64,000 bases of DNA from Metaruminococcus_A gallistercoris. GTDB taxonomy: Bacteria; Bacillota; Clostridia; Oscillospirales; Ruminococcaceae. A model generated the notes under the pieces. It was not told the origin of the DNA. It saw only the letters and a program-made list of their open reading frames with translations, and did not search any database. Location: assembly GCA_904394975.1 (NCBI GenBank), contig CAJFNQ010000011.1, positions 62,001-126,000 on the forward strand, given 5' to 3'. This document shows positions 25,285 to 32,952 of the stretch, in pieces; position 1 is the first letter of the stretch, and the number at the start of each line of letters is the position of its first letter. The position numbers and the translations under genes were made by a program.

Positions 25285-25689
25285 TCAGTCAACGTTATTC
25301 CCCTTCAGCGCTGCAATGGCAAGGCTGGCGAGGCCAACGCCCAGCATGGCGACGGCGTCTTTCGGAGAAATGGCATCCATCACCGAAAGAGCCACTACGG
25401 CAATTCCCATTGCCACAGCCACCGCCTTGAGCACCGTGTCCGCGATCTCTTTGGCTCTGCTTTTTCCGGCAGGTTCCTTTTCCTTTACCTGCATGAGCTC
25501 GCTGATGGATACGCCAAGTGTCTCTGCAAGAACGGGAAGTGAATTAATGTCCGGGCAGGACAGGTCCCGCTCCCATTTGGAGACCGCTTTATCGGTCACG
25601 CCCATCTTTTGAGCCAGTTCCAGCTGGGTCATTCCTTTTTCTTTCCGTTTTTGGGAGATCAGCATACCCAGTGTTTTTTGCATAAACAA
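25285..25689 (-). CDS. XRE-family transcriptional regulator with C-terminal hydrophobic segments
   Basis: A 134-residue protein. The N-terminal helix-turn-helix covers about residues 8-62 (QKRKEKGMTQLELAQKMGVT, AVSKWERDLSCPDI). The C-terminal part (about 83-130) is rich in Ala/Val/Ile/Met and could form two membrane-inserted helices, a known pattern in clostridial membrane-associated XRE proteins. Targets are unknown; candidates are the flanking redox genes. Direct repeats containing CGACCG lie in the upstream gap. Confidence 0.85.
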   Translation of the reverse strand: MFMQKTLGMLISQKRKEKGMTQLELAQKMGVTDKAVSKWERDLSCPDINSLPVLAETLGVSISELMQVKEKEPAGKSRAKEIADTVLKAVAVAMGIAVVALSVMDAISPKDAVAMLGVGLASLAIAALKGNNVD

Positions 25690-25801
25690 TCCGCTCCTTT
25701 ACCACTTCTGAATGACCTGATTGTACTTCCTACGCACTTTTTTCTCAACCGACCGTTGGTTTCCCTTTCTCGACCGACAGTTTACCCGCGAAAAAAGCCG
25801 G

Positions 25802-27154
25802 TTATTCCGCCTTTTTTGCCTGTTCGACCACCTTGCGGTAGGGCCCGACGATGGCTTCGGTCATTTTTTCTTTAGCTTTTTTCTGCACCGACGGAATCGC
25901 CATCAAACCGCCGACCAGCTTCATCTGCAATATGCGTTTTTTCTGTTTCTGCGGAAAATCGTAAATGCCATGCTGTTTGTAAAACTTGTGGTCGGCTTTC
26001 ATTAAGCCCCGCATCATATAAATCAAATCGCGGAAGATCTTCATGCCGCCTACCCCGTAAAAGTTGGCGGGGCGGGTAAGCTGTTTTTCCATGGCAAACG
26101 ACAGGTTTTCCGCGAGCGATTTGATTTGGGCCGCGGTATCCTCCTCATCGGTCGCCACACCGGCCAGATAATTGCCGCCCACCTCACTTCTGCCCTCCAC
26201 GATCATCCGCAGATTGCTTTCATACCGGTAATCGCCGCTGATGAGATAAGCGATTGGGGTGTCGTGGGTCACGGTGCGGTGACCATTACAAAACTGCCGG
26301 TCATCAAAGCACTTAAAGCTGGAATGGGTGTAGTGGTCGGAAATGGTAAAGGCATACACAAAGCCGTCTGCTGTTTGGATGGTGTTTCGAAGGAATTCAT
26401 CGAAACCGTCTTTATACACGCATTTTCCGGTGACGGCACATCCGAAGCAGCCGAGACAGCCGCCGTCGAACGGAAACTCACGCAAATTGACCACCCGGCT
26501 CTCATACGGAAGCACCGCGCGGAAATCGGCGATCATCCCAATGAGATTTTCGTCATCAGCAGCACAGTTGGTCACAATGACCACGTCCTTTTCCCTCCGC
26601 TTCGGCACAGAGGCAAAAGACGGCCGGTAGACGGTCTTCTCGCGTTCGGGCGCTTTGCACAGCGGCGTGACAAACGGCCCGTGTTCACAGCTGAAGATGA
26701 GCTGGTCAAAGAAATCCCGTGCCTGCTTGCGGCCCTGCTCACTCAACAGGTCTTCCATATCCGCCGACAGGCCGCGGATCACCTTCATTCCCAAATCGAG
26801 GCAGTTTTCCTCCACATACCGGTGAGCGGTCACATCGTAAAAATGCTTGGAGGTGGTGATCTGACTTGCGAATTTGCCGGACAGGTCTATTCCATCCGCC
26901 TTGATGAGCTCGATCAACCGGTGGAGCTGATAGGGCGCGATAAACGTGTAGACCGGGTAACTGAACAGAACGAGGTCCGCTTGTTCCAACGCAGTTCGCA
27001 CCGGTGAAAAATCCGCTTCATAACTCTTAATCCTCTGCCCGACCAGCAGAAAAACAAACGTGTGTTCCGGGTGCAGCGCCTGTAAATACAGCGCCGTATG
27101 AACCGTAGCGGAATTTTTGCCTTTCGGGCTGGCATTTAAAACGAGAATGTTCAA
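25802..27154 (-). CDS. Tandem flavodoxin-like NAD(P)H-dependent oxidoreductase
   Basis: A 450-residue protein, about twice the length of a single NADPH-dependent FMN reductase. It begins MNILVLNASPKGKNS (TTG start, GGGAGG eight bases upstream), a flavodoxin-like FMN site. A second flavin-type domain starts near residue 187 and contains the Cys-rich GGCLGCFGCAVTGKC typical of iron-sulfur-flavoprotein relatives. The last ~60 residues are basic and helical. It is cytoplasmic and probably reduces an electron acceptor; the substrate is unknown. Its promoter lies far upstream, leaving an unusual leader of about 145 bases. Confidence 0.8.
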   Translation of the reverse strand: MNILVLNASPKGKNSATVHTALYLQALHPEHTFVFLLVGQRIKSYEADFSPVRTALEQADLVLFSYPVYTFIAPYQLHRLIELIKADGIDLSGKFASQITTSKHFYDVTAHRYVEENCLDLGMKVIRGLSADMEDLLSEQGRKQARDFFDQLIFSCEHGPFVTPLCKAPEREKTVYRPSFASVPKRREKDVVIVTNCAADDENLIGMIADFRAVLPYESRVVNLREFPFDGGCLGCFGCAVTGKCVYKDGFDEFLRNTIQTADGFVYAFTISDHYTHSSFKCFDDRQFCNGHRTVTHDTPIAYLISGDYRYESNLRMIVEGRSEVGGNYLAGVATDEEDTAAQIKSLAENLSFAMEKQLTRPANFYGVGGMKIFRDLIYMMRGLMKADHKFYKQHGIYDFPQKQKKRILQMKLVGGLMAIPSVQKKAKEKMTEAIVGPYRKVVEQAKKAE

Positions 27155-27303
27155 TCTTTGTTCCTCCCAAAGGGACTTATACGATTTCTATTCGGCTATG
27201 GGTGAAAGATAAAATCTTCCCTGAAATTCCGGCACACAGGAGTTCCAAAAGCTGAAACGCTCCAAGAACCTTCCGGTGACCTGAACATACGAATAATAAA
27301 ACA

Positions 27304-27332
27304 ATTATACGCCGGAGAAAAAATGCCGTCAA
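27304..27332 (-). promoter_or_regulatory. Promoter of the tandem flavodoxin gene
   Basis: Minus strand TTGACG (27327-27332), 17 bases, TATAAT (27304-27309). The start near 27297 implies a leader of about 145 bases before the TTG start at 27154. Confidence 0.7.
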
Positions 27333-27357
27333 CGGAAGAAAAGTGATCCGCGCCATC

Positions 27358-27387
27358 AAAAAAGGCGCCCATAAGCGGGCGCCTTTT
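27358..27387 (-). terminator. Terminator of the fucU operon
   Basis: Perfect stem AAAAGGCGCCC/GGGCGCCTTTT with a six-base loop and a T-run on the minus strand, just past the fucU stop. Confidence 0.88.
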
Positions 27388-27402
27388 ACAGCCTTTTTAT
27401 AT

Positions 27403-27843
27403 TTATTCGGTCACAACGCCTTTTTGCAGCATGATGTTCGCATAAAGAGCGCTTTCACCGGTCGCGATGATGGCATATGCCGTTTTGGCCTGCTCATAAA
27501 ACGCAAAGCGTTCAATCTGCCCGATCGCATCCTCACCCTTGGGATCGTAGCGGCGGACGATTTCTTTATAGCTGTCCCAAATCGGGGTCTCGACCGGGTC
27601 GCCGGGCATGACCTGCATGAGGCTCACCGGATGTTCCACATAAGTATCCAGCGGGAACAAGCGAAGGACTGCGTCCAGAATTTCCGGCACGCCGTGCCCG
27701 TCCATCCGGATCACAATGGCGTTTTTACCCATCGACTCGGTGGGAAAGTTTCCGTCCGCGATCACAAGCCGGTCGCTGTGGCCCATTTCACACAGAACCT
27801 TAAGCAGTTCGGGTGACAGAATTTTCGGAATTCCTTTGAGCAT
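27403..27843 (-). CDS. fucU: RbsD/FucU family sugar mutarotase
   Basis: A 146-residue protein of the FucU branch, which interconverts the anomers of L-fucose and related sugars. The opening MLKGIPKILSPELLKVLCEM and the GHSDRLVIADGNFP segment (residues 21-34) with its active-site His and Asp are characteristic, as is DGHGVPEILDAVL. It is the last gene of a three-gene operon, one base after the aldo-keto reductase gene. Together with the GH29 fucosidase elsewhere in the window it suggests fucose use, though other sugars are possible. Confidence 0.88.
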   Translation of the reverse strand: MLKGIPKILSPELLKVLCEMGHSDRLVIADGNFPTESMGKNAIVIRMDGHGVPEILDAVLRLFPLDTYVEHPVSLMQVMPGDPVETPIWDSYKEIVRRYDPKGEDAIGQIERFAFYEQAKTAYAIIATGESALYANIMLQKGVVTE

Positions 27844-27844
27844 T

Positions 27845-28861
27845 TTATTCTTCCTTTCCGCGTGTGATAACGCCGTTTACATCCCAGAGATCCTCCCAGC
27901 TTTCGGCGCCGGGCCAGAGAAACACCTGCCCTTTGACCAGGCGGCAGCCCTTGTCTGCCTTCCGGATGGTTTCCATCTCCTGCTCAGTGAGCGGGTCCTC
28001 GGTCACGCATTTGAGATTGTTTTGGTACTGTTCCGGTTTAACGGAAAACGGGATGGGGACCTGCCCGCGCTGCGCCGCCCATTTCAGGCAGACGACTGCC
28101 GGATGTACACCGTGGTTCCGGGCGATCTCAACGATCTCCGGCATCTGGGTATCGGCAATATCCGTCGCAGTGCGGTCACGCTCCGGGCGGGACGGGGAAC
28201 CAATGGGACAGTAACCGATGGGAAGAATACCATGTTCCACCGCATAGTCATATAATTCCGGCTGCTGGAAGCTGGGATGAAGCTCCATCTCCAGCGCGGC
28301 GGGCTGGATGCGGCAGAGCGGAAGCACCGCTTCCAGCTTCGGAATGGTCATGTTTGACATGCCGATGTAACGCACAAGCCCTTCTTCTACCAGCTTCTCA
28401 CACTGACGCCAGGTATCCATGAATTCTTCTACCGAAAACGGTTTGGAATCCGGGTTGCGGGAATCCCCGTCACAGCCCGGCGCATGGTAATTGGGGAACG
28501 GCCAGTGGACGAAATACAGGTCAATGCAGTCCAAACGAAGGTCGCTTAAGCTTTTTTTACAGGATTCTTCCACTCTGCGGTGCATATCGTTCCAGACTTT
28601 AGAGGTGACAAACAGCTCTTCCCTGCGAACGACGCCGTTTTTCATTGCCCGCTCCAGCACTTCGCCGATCTGTGCCTCATTCTGATAAACTGCCGCACAG
28701 TCGATCAAACGGTAACCGTACTCAATGGCTCCGTAAACCGCTTCCGAAATCTGCGCGGGGCTATATTTGTCCGACCCGAAGGTACCAAGCCCTACAGCCG
28801 GAATCTGTTCGCCGGAAGAAAGCCGGCGGGTGGGGACGGTGGTTTGATTGATCCGTTCCAT
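27845..28861 (-). CDS. Aldo/keto reductase
   Basis: A 338-residue NAD(P)H-dependent oxidoreductase with a TIM-barrel fold. The catalytic tetrad can be read as Asp and Tyr in LIDCAAVYQNE (about 53-63), Lys in FVTSKVWND and His in YFVHWPFPN. LVRYIGMSNM and the C-terminal cofactor-binding segment are present. It lies between the zinc dehydrogenase and fucU genes, spaced 13 bases and 1 base respectively, so it should act on the same sugar or polyol. Substrate unknown. Confidence 0.9.
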   Translation of the reverse strand: MERINQTTVPTRRLSSGEQIPAVGLGTFGSDKYSPAQISEAVYGAIEYGYRLIDCAAVYQNEAQIGEVLERAMKNGVVRREELFVTSKVWNDMHRRVEESCKKSLSDLRLDCIDLYFVHWPFPNYHAPGCDGDSRNPDSKPFSVEEFMDTWRQCEKLVEEGLVRYIGMSNMTIPKLEAVLPLCRIQPAALEMELHPSFQQPELYDYAVEHGILPIGYCPIGSPSRPERDRTATDIADTQMPEIVEIARNHGVHPAVVCLKWAAQRGQVPIPFSVKPEQYQNNLKCVTEDPLTEQEMETIRKADKGCRLVKGQVFLWPGAESWEDLWDVNGVITRGKEE

Positions 28862-28874
28862 GGTGTGCCCTCCG

Positions 28875-29933
28875 TCAGTTCTCGTCCGGGAAAACGACAG
28901 CGACTTTACCGCACTCGCCGCCCGCCATCAGCGCATAGGCTTCGCCCGCCTGCTCCAGCGGGAATTCGTGGGTGATGAGCTCTTCCGGATGGATGCCCCA
29001 ACGGACCAAGCGCTCAACCAGTTCTTCCATCCGCCACAGCGAGGTGACCCAGGAACCATAAATGGTCTTCTGTCCATGGATGATATCCGGGCTCGGCTCA
29101 AAGCTGCAGGTACCACCTTCGCCGACAAAAGCGATTTTGCCCCAGTCACGCGCCGCACGGATGGCAAGCCGGCGTGCGGAATCGTTGGCACTGGCGTCAA
29201 TGGAACGCTCCACGCCCTTGCCGCCGGTGAGCTTCATGATCTCATCGTACGCGACATCCGGGGTAAATACATAATCGGCAAGGCCGAGTTTTTTCGCAAG
29301 CTCGATTCGGTAGGGACTGGTCTCAACGCCGATGAGCAGGTTCGCGCCCATCGCCTTGCAGAGCATGAGAGCCGCAAGACCAACCGGGCCAAGACCGGTG
29401 ACCAGAACTGCGTCGTTACCGCAGACGCCGATCTTTTCAATGGCTTCATAAACCGTACCGAAGCCGCAGGCGACCTGCGCACCGTCTTTATAGGAAAGTT
29501 CATCCGGCAGAGCGATCAGGTCTTTTTCATCGGCGAGAATATACGGCGCCATACCACCGTTGCGCTGCCAGCCGTATGCCTGACGGTGCTCGCTCTTGCA
29601 GGAAATGTAGTATCCGCGGCGGCAGTCGTTGCAAACGCCGCAGCCGGAAATGTGGTAAACAATAACACGGTCGCCTTTTTTAAACCGTTTGAGGCCCTCG
29701 CCTTCCTCTACGATCTGGCCGCAGGGTTCATGCCCCGCGATCATACCCGGAATGTAACCTTCCGGTCCTTTTCCAACGTGCTCACGGTAGATGCAGCGGA
29801 TGTCGCTTCCGCAGATGGTGGTCGCTTTGGTTTTGATCAAGACCTGTCCATGGCCCGGTTTCGGGATTTCAAAGTCTTTGAGTTCAACGGTGCTGTTTCC
29901 AGGCAGAATCGCACCTTTCATCATATTTGCCAT
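28875..29933 (-). CDS. Zinc-dependent alcohol dehydrogenase (MDR family)
   Basis: A 352-residue medium-chain dehydrogenase. Catalytic zinc ligands appear as Cys41 in TICGSD and His68-Glu69 in AGHEP; the structural zinc site is Cys98, 101, 104 and 112; the Rossmann motif is GLGPVGLAAL. It resembles polyol/sugar dehydrogenases such as iditol dehydrogenase. It is the first gene of the operon with the aldo-keto reductase and fucU, divergent from the AraC regulator, which is its likely activator. Substrate unknown; L-fucose oxidation is one possibility. Confidence 0.9.
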   Translation of the reverse strand: MANMMKGAILPGNSTVELKDFEIPKPGHGQVLIKTKATTICGSDIRCIYREHVGKGPEGYIPGMIAGHEPCGQIVEEGEGLKRFKKGDRVIVYHISGCGVCNDCRRGYYISCKSEHRQAYGWQRNGGMAPYILADEKDLIALPDELSYKDGAQVACGFGTVYEAIEKIGVCGNDAVLVTGLGPVGLAALMLCKAMGANLLIGVETSPYRIELAKKLGLADYVFTPDVAYDEIMKLTGGKGVERSIDASANDSARRLAIRAARDWGKIAFVGEGGTCSFEPSPDIIHGQKTIYGSWVTSLWRMEELVERLVRWGIHPEELITHEFPLEQAGEAYALMAGGECGKVAVVFPDEN

Positions 29934-29990
29934 AACTGGTTCCTCCTTAAACGTTGCTTTTCACGGGATAGTTCCCTGCTTTTCTCTTTC

Positions 29991-29996
29991 ATTATA
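29991..29996 (-). promoter_or_regulatory. -10 element of the dehydrogenase-fucU operon
   Basis: Minus strand TATAAT at 29991-29996, with only a poor match (TTAAAA) at the -35 position 17 bases further. A weak -35 is what is expected of an AraC-activated promoter. Confidence 0.45.
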
Positions 29997-30069
29997 ACGC
30001 GCAAGAATATTTTTTTAAGGCAAGAACCGGACATCTAAGCAGAAGAAATGTCGCTTCAGCGCAAATTTC

Positions 30070-30098
30070 TTGACATCTCTTTCCCCGTGTTTTACACT
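30070..30098 (+). promoter_or_regulatory. Promoter of the araC-type gene
   Basis: TTGACA (30070-30075), 17 bases, TACACT (30093-30098), about 20 bases before the start codon region. Confidence 0.65.
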
Positions 30099-30123
30099 GA
30101 GAACAAGAAGAGGGGGTGCAAAA

Positions 30124-30984
30124 ATGCGCACACGTTATGACAGTCTGGATATTCAGTTCACTTCGGCAGGTGTAAAATTCCGAATACTCAACCTGATTTA
30201 TGAACGATTCCGCAGAACCATACAGCTCCACAGCCACGGAGCGCACTGCTATGAGCTGCACTATATTGATCACGGTTACGGAACCGCCCAAATCAACGGA
30301 ACGACTTACGAAATCACCCCCAACACCCTGTACATCACCGGGCCGCATATCCCCCACGCGCAGGCTCCGCTTTTTGATGACCCCATGTGGGAATACTGCG
30401 TTTATTTTACGGCAGAACAAAAAAGCACTGGAAAACCGGGGGCCTTTGTCCAGGCCGTGCTTGGAACTCCTTTCTGGTTCGGACAGGACAGCCAGAACGT
30501 AAAAGAAACCATGGCCCGCATTTTTTCCGAGCTGGAAAACCGTAAAACCGGTTACATGGTTCAGGTAGAAGCACTGCTGCAGCAGCTCATGGTGCAGCTC
30601 GCGCGCAATTACGAACAGGAAAGAAAAGATGTGGGGCAGCTTGAGAGCGCCAATCTGACCGACAGTAAATCCATTATTATGGAAGAGTATTTTCTTTACG
30701 AGTACAAAAAACTTTCACTTGAACAGCTTGCGCGGCGGTTGGGCGTTACACCGCGCCAAACTGAACGGCTGCTCAAGCAGTATTATGGGAAAACCTTTTT
30801 ACAGAAAAAGGCCGAGGCGAGGATGTCCGCCGCTTCCACCCTGCTCGGTGACCCAACCAGAAGCATCACCGACATTTCCGAAGCACTGGGTTACTCCTCT
30901 ATTGAACATTTTTCCAATGCGTTCCGGCGGTATTACGGCATGAACGCGCGCGATTACCGCAAGGCACAAAAAAAGAATCCGTGA
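30124..30984 (+). CDS. AraC-family transcriptional regulator
   Basis: A 286-residue regulator from the ATG at 30124, preceded by GAGGGGGTG. An N-terminal cupin domain (about 15-120, with HSHGAHCYELHYIDHG and HIPHAQ) probably binds a sugar; two C-terminal helix-turn-helix motifs include LSLEQLARRLGVTPRQTERL and ITDISEALGYSSIEHFSNAF. The in-frame upstream extension overlaps the promoter and is unlikely. It is divergent from the dehydrogenase/aldo-keto reductase/fucU operon and likely controls it. Confidence 0.9.
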   Translation: MRTRYDSLDIQFTSAGVKFRILNLIYERFRRTIQLHSHGAHCYELHYIDHGYGTAQINGTTYEITPNTLYITGPHIPHAQAPLFDDPMWEYCVYFTAEQKSTGKPGAFVQAVLGTPFWFGQDSQNVKETMARIFSELENRKTGYMVQVEALLQQLMVQLARNYEQERKDVGQLESANLTDSKSIIMEEYFLYEYKKLSLEQLARRLGVTPRQTERLLKQYYGKTFLQKKAEARMSAASTLLGDPTRSITDISEALGYSSIEHFSNAFRRYYGMNARDYRKAQKKNP

Positions 30985-31092
30985 CGCTTTTTTGAAAACC
31001 TCCAAACGGTCTTTACGATCCAGGCAAACGCTCTAAGCCATCATTAAAATCGGTTTCTCCATTCCTTGCGGCAATCACTCAACTATAAAAAC

Positions 31093-31122
31093 AAAAAAGC
31101 AGGCAGAAATCTGCCTGCTTTT
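31093..31122. terminator. Bidirectional terminator, araC-type gene and AGCS symporter
   Basis: Perfect stem AAAAGCAGGCAGA/TCTGCCTGCTTTT between two convergent genes, with T-runs on both strands. Confidence 0.85.
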
Positions 31123-31141
31123 GCTTTTTATCTGCCTCCGG

Positions 31142-32596
31142 TCATTTGCGGGCCGCCGCAAGTTTCCGGTTTTGTTTTTCCAGTTTACGAACTTCTTTGT
31201 CCTTGGAGAAATATTCTTTTGTTTCCCCCGCCACTACATTGCTGAGCACCGCAAGAGCAATGATGTTCGGAATTGCCATAAGAGCGTTGAAAATATCGGC
31301 AATGGTCCACACCGCTTCAACGGTCATATACGGCCCGATGAAGATGGCCGCAATATAAATCCAGCGATAAACCGAAACGACCTTTTTCTTTCCTCCGGTG
31401 AGGTATTCCAAGCAGCGTTCGCTGTAATAGTCCCAGCCGAGAATGGTCGTAAACGCGAAGAACACAAGACAAATCATCAGCACAAACGCGCTGACCTCCG
31501 GCGCCCAGAAGGAAAGCCCCGACTGAAACGCCTGAGTGGTGACTGCTACACCTTCCAAGCCCATATCCCACGCACCGGTAACAACAATGCACAGACCGGT
31601 CATGGTGCAAACGATGATGGTGTCAATAAACGTACCCGTCATGGAAACAAGGCCCTGACGAACCGGGTCTTTTGTTTTCGCAGCAGCCGCAGCAATTGGT
31701 GCGGAACCGAGGCCCGCTTCGTTGGAAAAGATGCCGCGCGCAATACCCATCTGCATTGCGACAATCATCGAACCGAGAATACCGCCCGCAACCGCACGAA
31801 GACCAAACGCGCTTTCCACGATCTCCACGATCGCTCCGGGAAGCTTATCCGCATTGAACACAAGAAGAACAAGCGCAAACAGAATGTAAAGCACCGACAT
31901 AAACGGCACTACGACCTGAGAAACACCGGCGATTCTCTTAAGCCCACCGATGATGACAAGCCCTGCCGCAAGGGTCAGCAGAACACCTGCGATAACGACC
32001 GTCCAGGAATACTCACCGCCGAAGAGATTAACACTCCAGCTGGTGTTCGGGTCAAAGAAATTATGTACTGCCGAAGTAATGCCGTTGACCTGGGTAAAGG
32101 TACCGATTCCGAACAATCCAACGCCAACGCCGAAAAACGCGAATATTTTCGCCAGCCATTTCCAACGGCGCCCCATGCCATTTTCAATATAGTAAAACGG
32201 ACCGCCCAGCACATGGCCTTCTTCGTCGATATGCCGGTATTTGATAGCGAGAACACCTTCCGCATATTTGGTCGCCATGCCGAAAAACGCGGCGAGCCAC
32301 ATCCAAAGCAGAGCGCCCGGACCGCCCGCGACAAGCGCAGTGGCAACACCGACAATGTTTCCGGTACCAATGGTAGCGGAAAGCGCTGTACACAGCGCGC
32401 CAAAGCTGGAGACCTCACCATGGCCGCCTTCTTCATTTTTTACCATGTACTTCAATGCGCGCGGAAGATGGCGCACCTGAAGGAAACGGACACGGATGGA
32501 CAGATAAATTCCCGCCGCAAGGATAAGTACAATCAGCGGCACGCCCCAAACCTGGTCGTCAATCCATTTTAATACGTTTGTAATTTGATCCCACAT
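31142..32596 (-). CDS. Sodium:alanine/glycine symporter (AGCS family)
   Basis: A 484-residue membrane protein with about ten hydrophobic segments. The start at 32596 (MWDQITNVLKWIDDQVWG) is preceded by AGGAGAAAA; longer in-frame extension runs into the riboswitch and is not translated. The family signature GTGNIVGVATALVAGGPGAL and the NEAGLGSAPIAAAAA segment are present. It should import glycine or alanine with sodium. It is controlled by a glycine riboswitch with a terminator in its leader, which makes glycine the likely substrate. Confidence 0.93.
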   Translation of the reverse strand: MWDQITNVLKWIDDQVWGVPLIVLILAAGIYLSIRVRFLQVRHLPRALKYMVKNEEGGHGEVSSFGALCTALSATIGTGNIVGVATALVAGGPGALLWMWLAAFFGMATKYAEGVLAIKYRHIDEEGHVLGGPFYYIENGMGRRWKWLAKIFAFFGVGVGLFGIGTFTQVNGITSAVHNFFDPNTSWSVNLFGGEYSWTVVIAGVLLTLAAGLVIIGGLKRIAGVSQVVVPFMSVLYILFALVLLVFNADKLPGAIVEIVESAFGLRAVAGGILGSMIVAMQMGIARGIFSNEAGLGSAPIAAAAAKTKDPVRQGLVSMTGTFIDTIIVCTMTGLCIVVTGAWDMGLEGVAVTTQAFQSGLSFWAPEVSAFVLMICLVFFAFTTILGWDYYSERCLEYLTGGKKKVVSVYRWIYIAAIFIGPYMTVEAVWTIADIFNALMAIPNIIALAVLSNVVAGETKEYFSKDKEVRKLEKQNRKLAAARK

Positions 32597-32652
32597 GTTT
32601 TTTCTCCTCTTTCTGTGCGAATAAGGGCAATGCCCCGAACCCATACGGGCAG

Positions 32653-32682
32653 TAAAAAAACCGAAACAGCGTTGTTTCGGTT
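32653..32682 (-). terminator. Riboswitch expression-platform terminator
   Basis: On the minus strand AACCGAAAC and GTTTCGGTT form a stem around a short loop, followed by seven T. It lies between the glycine aptamer and the symporter start, so it is the probable transcription switch. Confidence 0.8.
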
Positions 32683-32699
32683 CCAGAGAAAGACAAAAG

Positions 32700-32790
32700 C
32701 CATTGAAGCTGCTCTGTCCTTTTGCCTGAGAGATTGGCGGGATTCCCCGCCGTACACCTTCGGCGCCCAAAAAGGGACTCTCCAGAGTTT
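32700..32790 (-). promoter_or_regulatory. Glycine riboswitch, single aptamer
   Basis: On the minus strand the conserved elements occur in order: CTCTGGAGAG (32778-32787), GCGCCGAAGG (about 32757-32766), AATCTCTCAGGCAAAAGGA ending in the P1 partner CAGAG (32712-32735). These are the core of the glycine aptamer. Only one complete aptamer is visible; the sequence between it and the terminator could form the short partner helix (ghost aptamer) of singlet types. The terminator just downstream suggests transcriptional control of the symporter. Whether glycine turns it on or off cannot be settled by eye. Confidence 0.93.
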
Positions 32791-32818
32791 TCGACCGCAT
32801 TCGCGGCACAATGGCAAT

Positions 32819-32847
32819 ATTTTAACATATTTTTTCTTTTTTCGCAA
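32819..32847 (-). promoter_or_regulatory. Promoter of the riboswitch-symporter unit
   Basis: Minus strand TTGCGA (32842-32847), 17 bases, TAAAAT (32819-32824) with extended TG. The start falls about 25 bases before the aptamer. Confidence 0.7.
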
Positions 32848-32952
32848 TTGTTTTTTAACATTTCTTTTCGTCAATTCCGTGCCAAAGAGCCCGAAAGGTT
32901 TATTTTTACCGATTCGTGCGGTTCACACATCCGCTCGGGTGCAATCCCTGGC

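Noticed and set aside
31121..32572. 483-codon open frame opposite the AGCS symporter
   Set aside because: Shadow frame with highly charged sequence; the minus-strand symporter with riboswitch explains the region.
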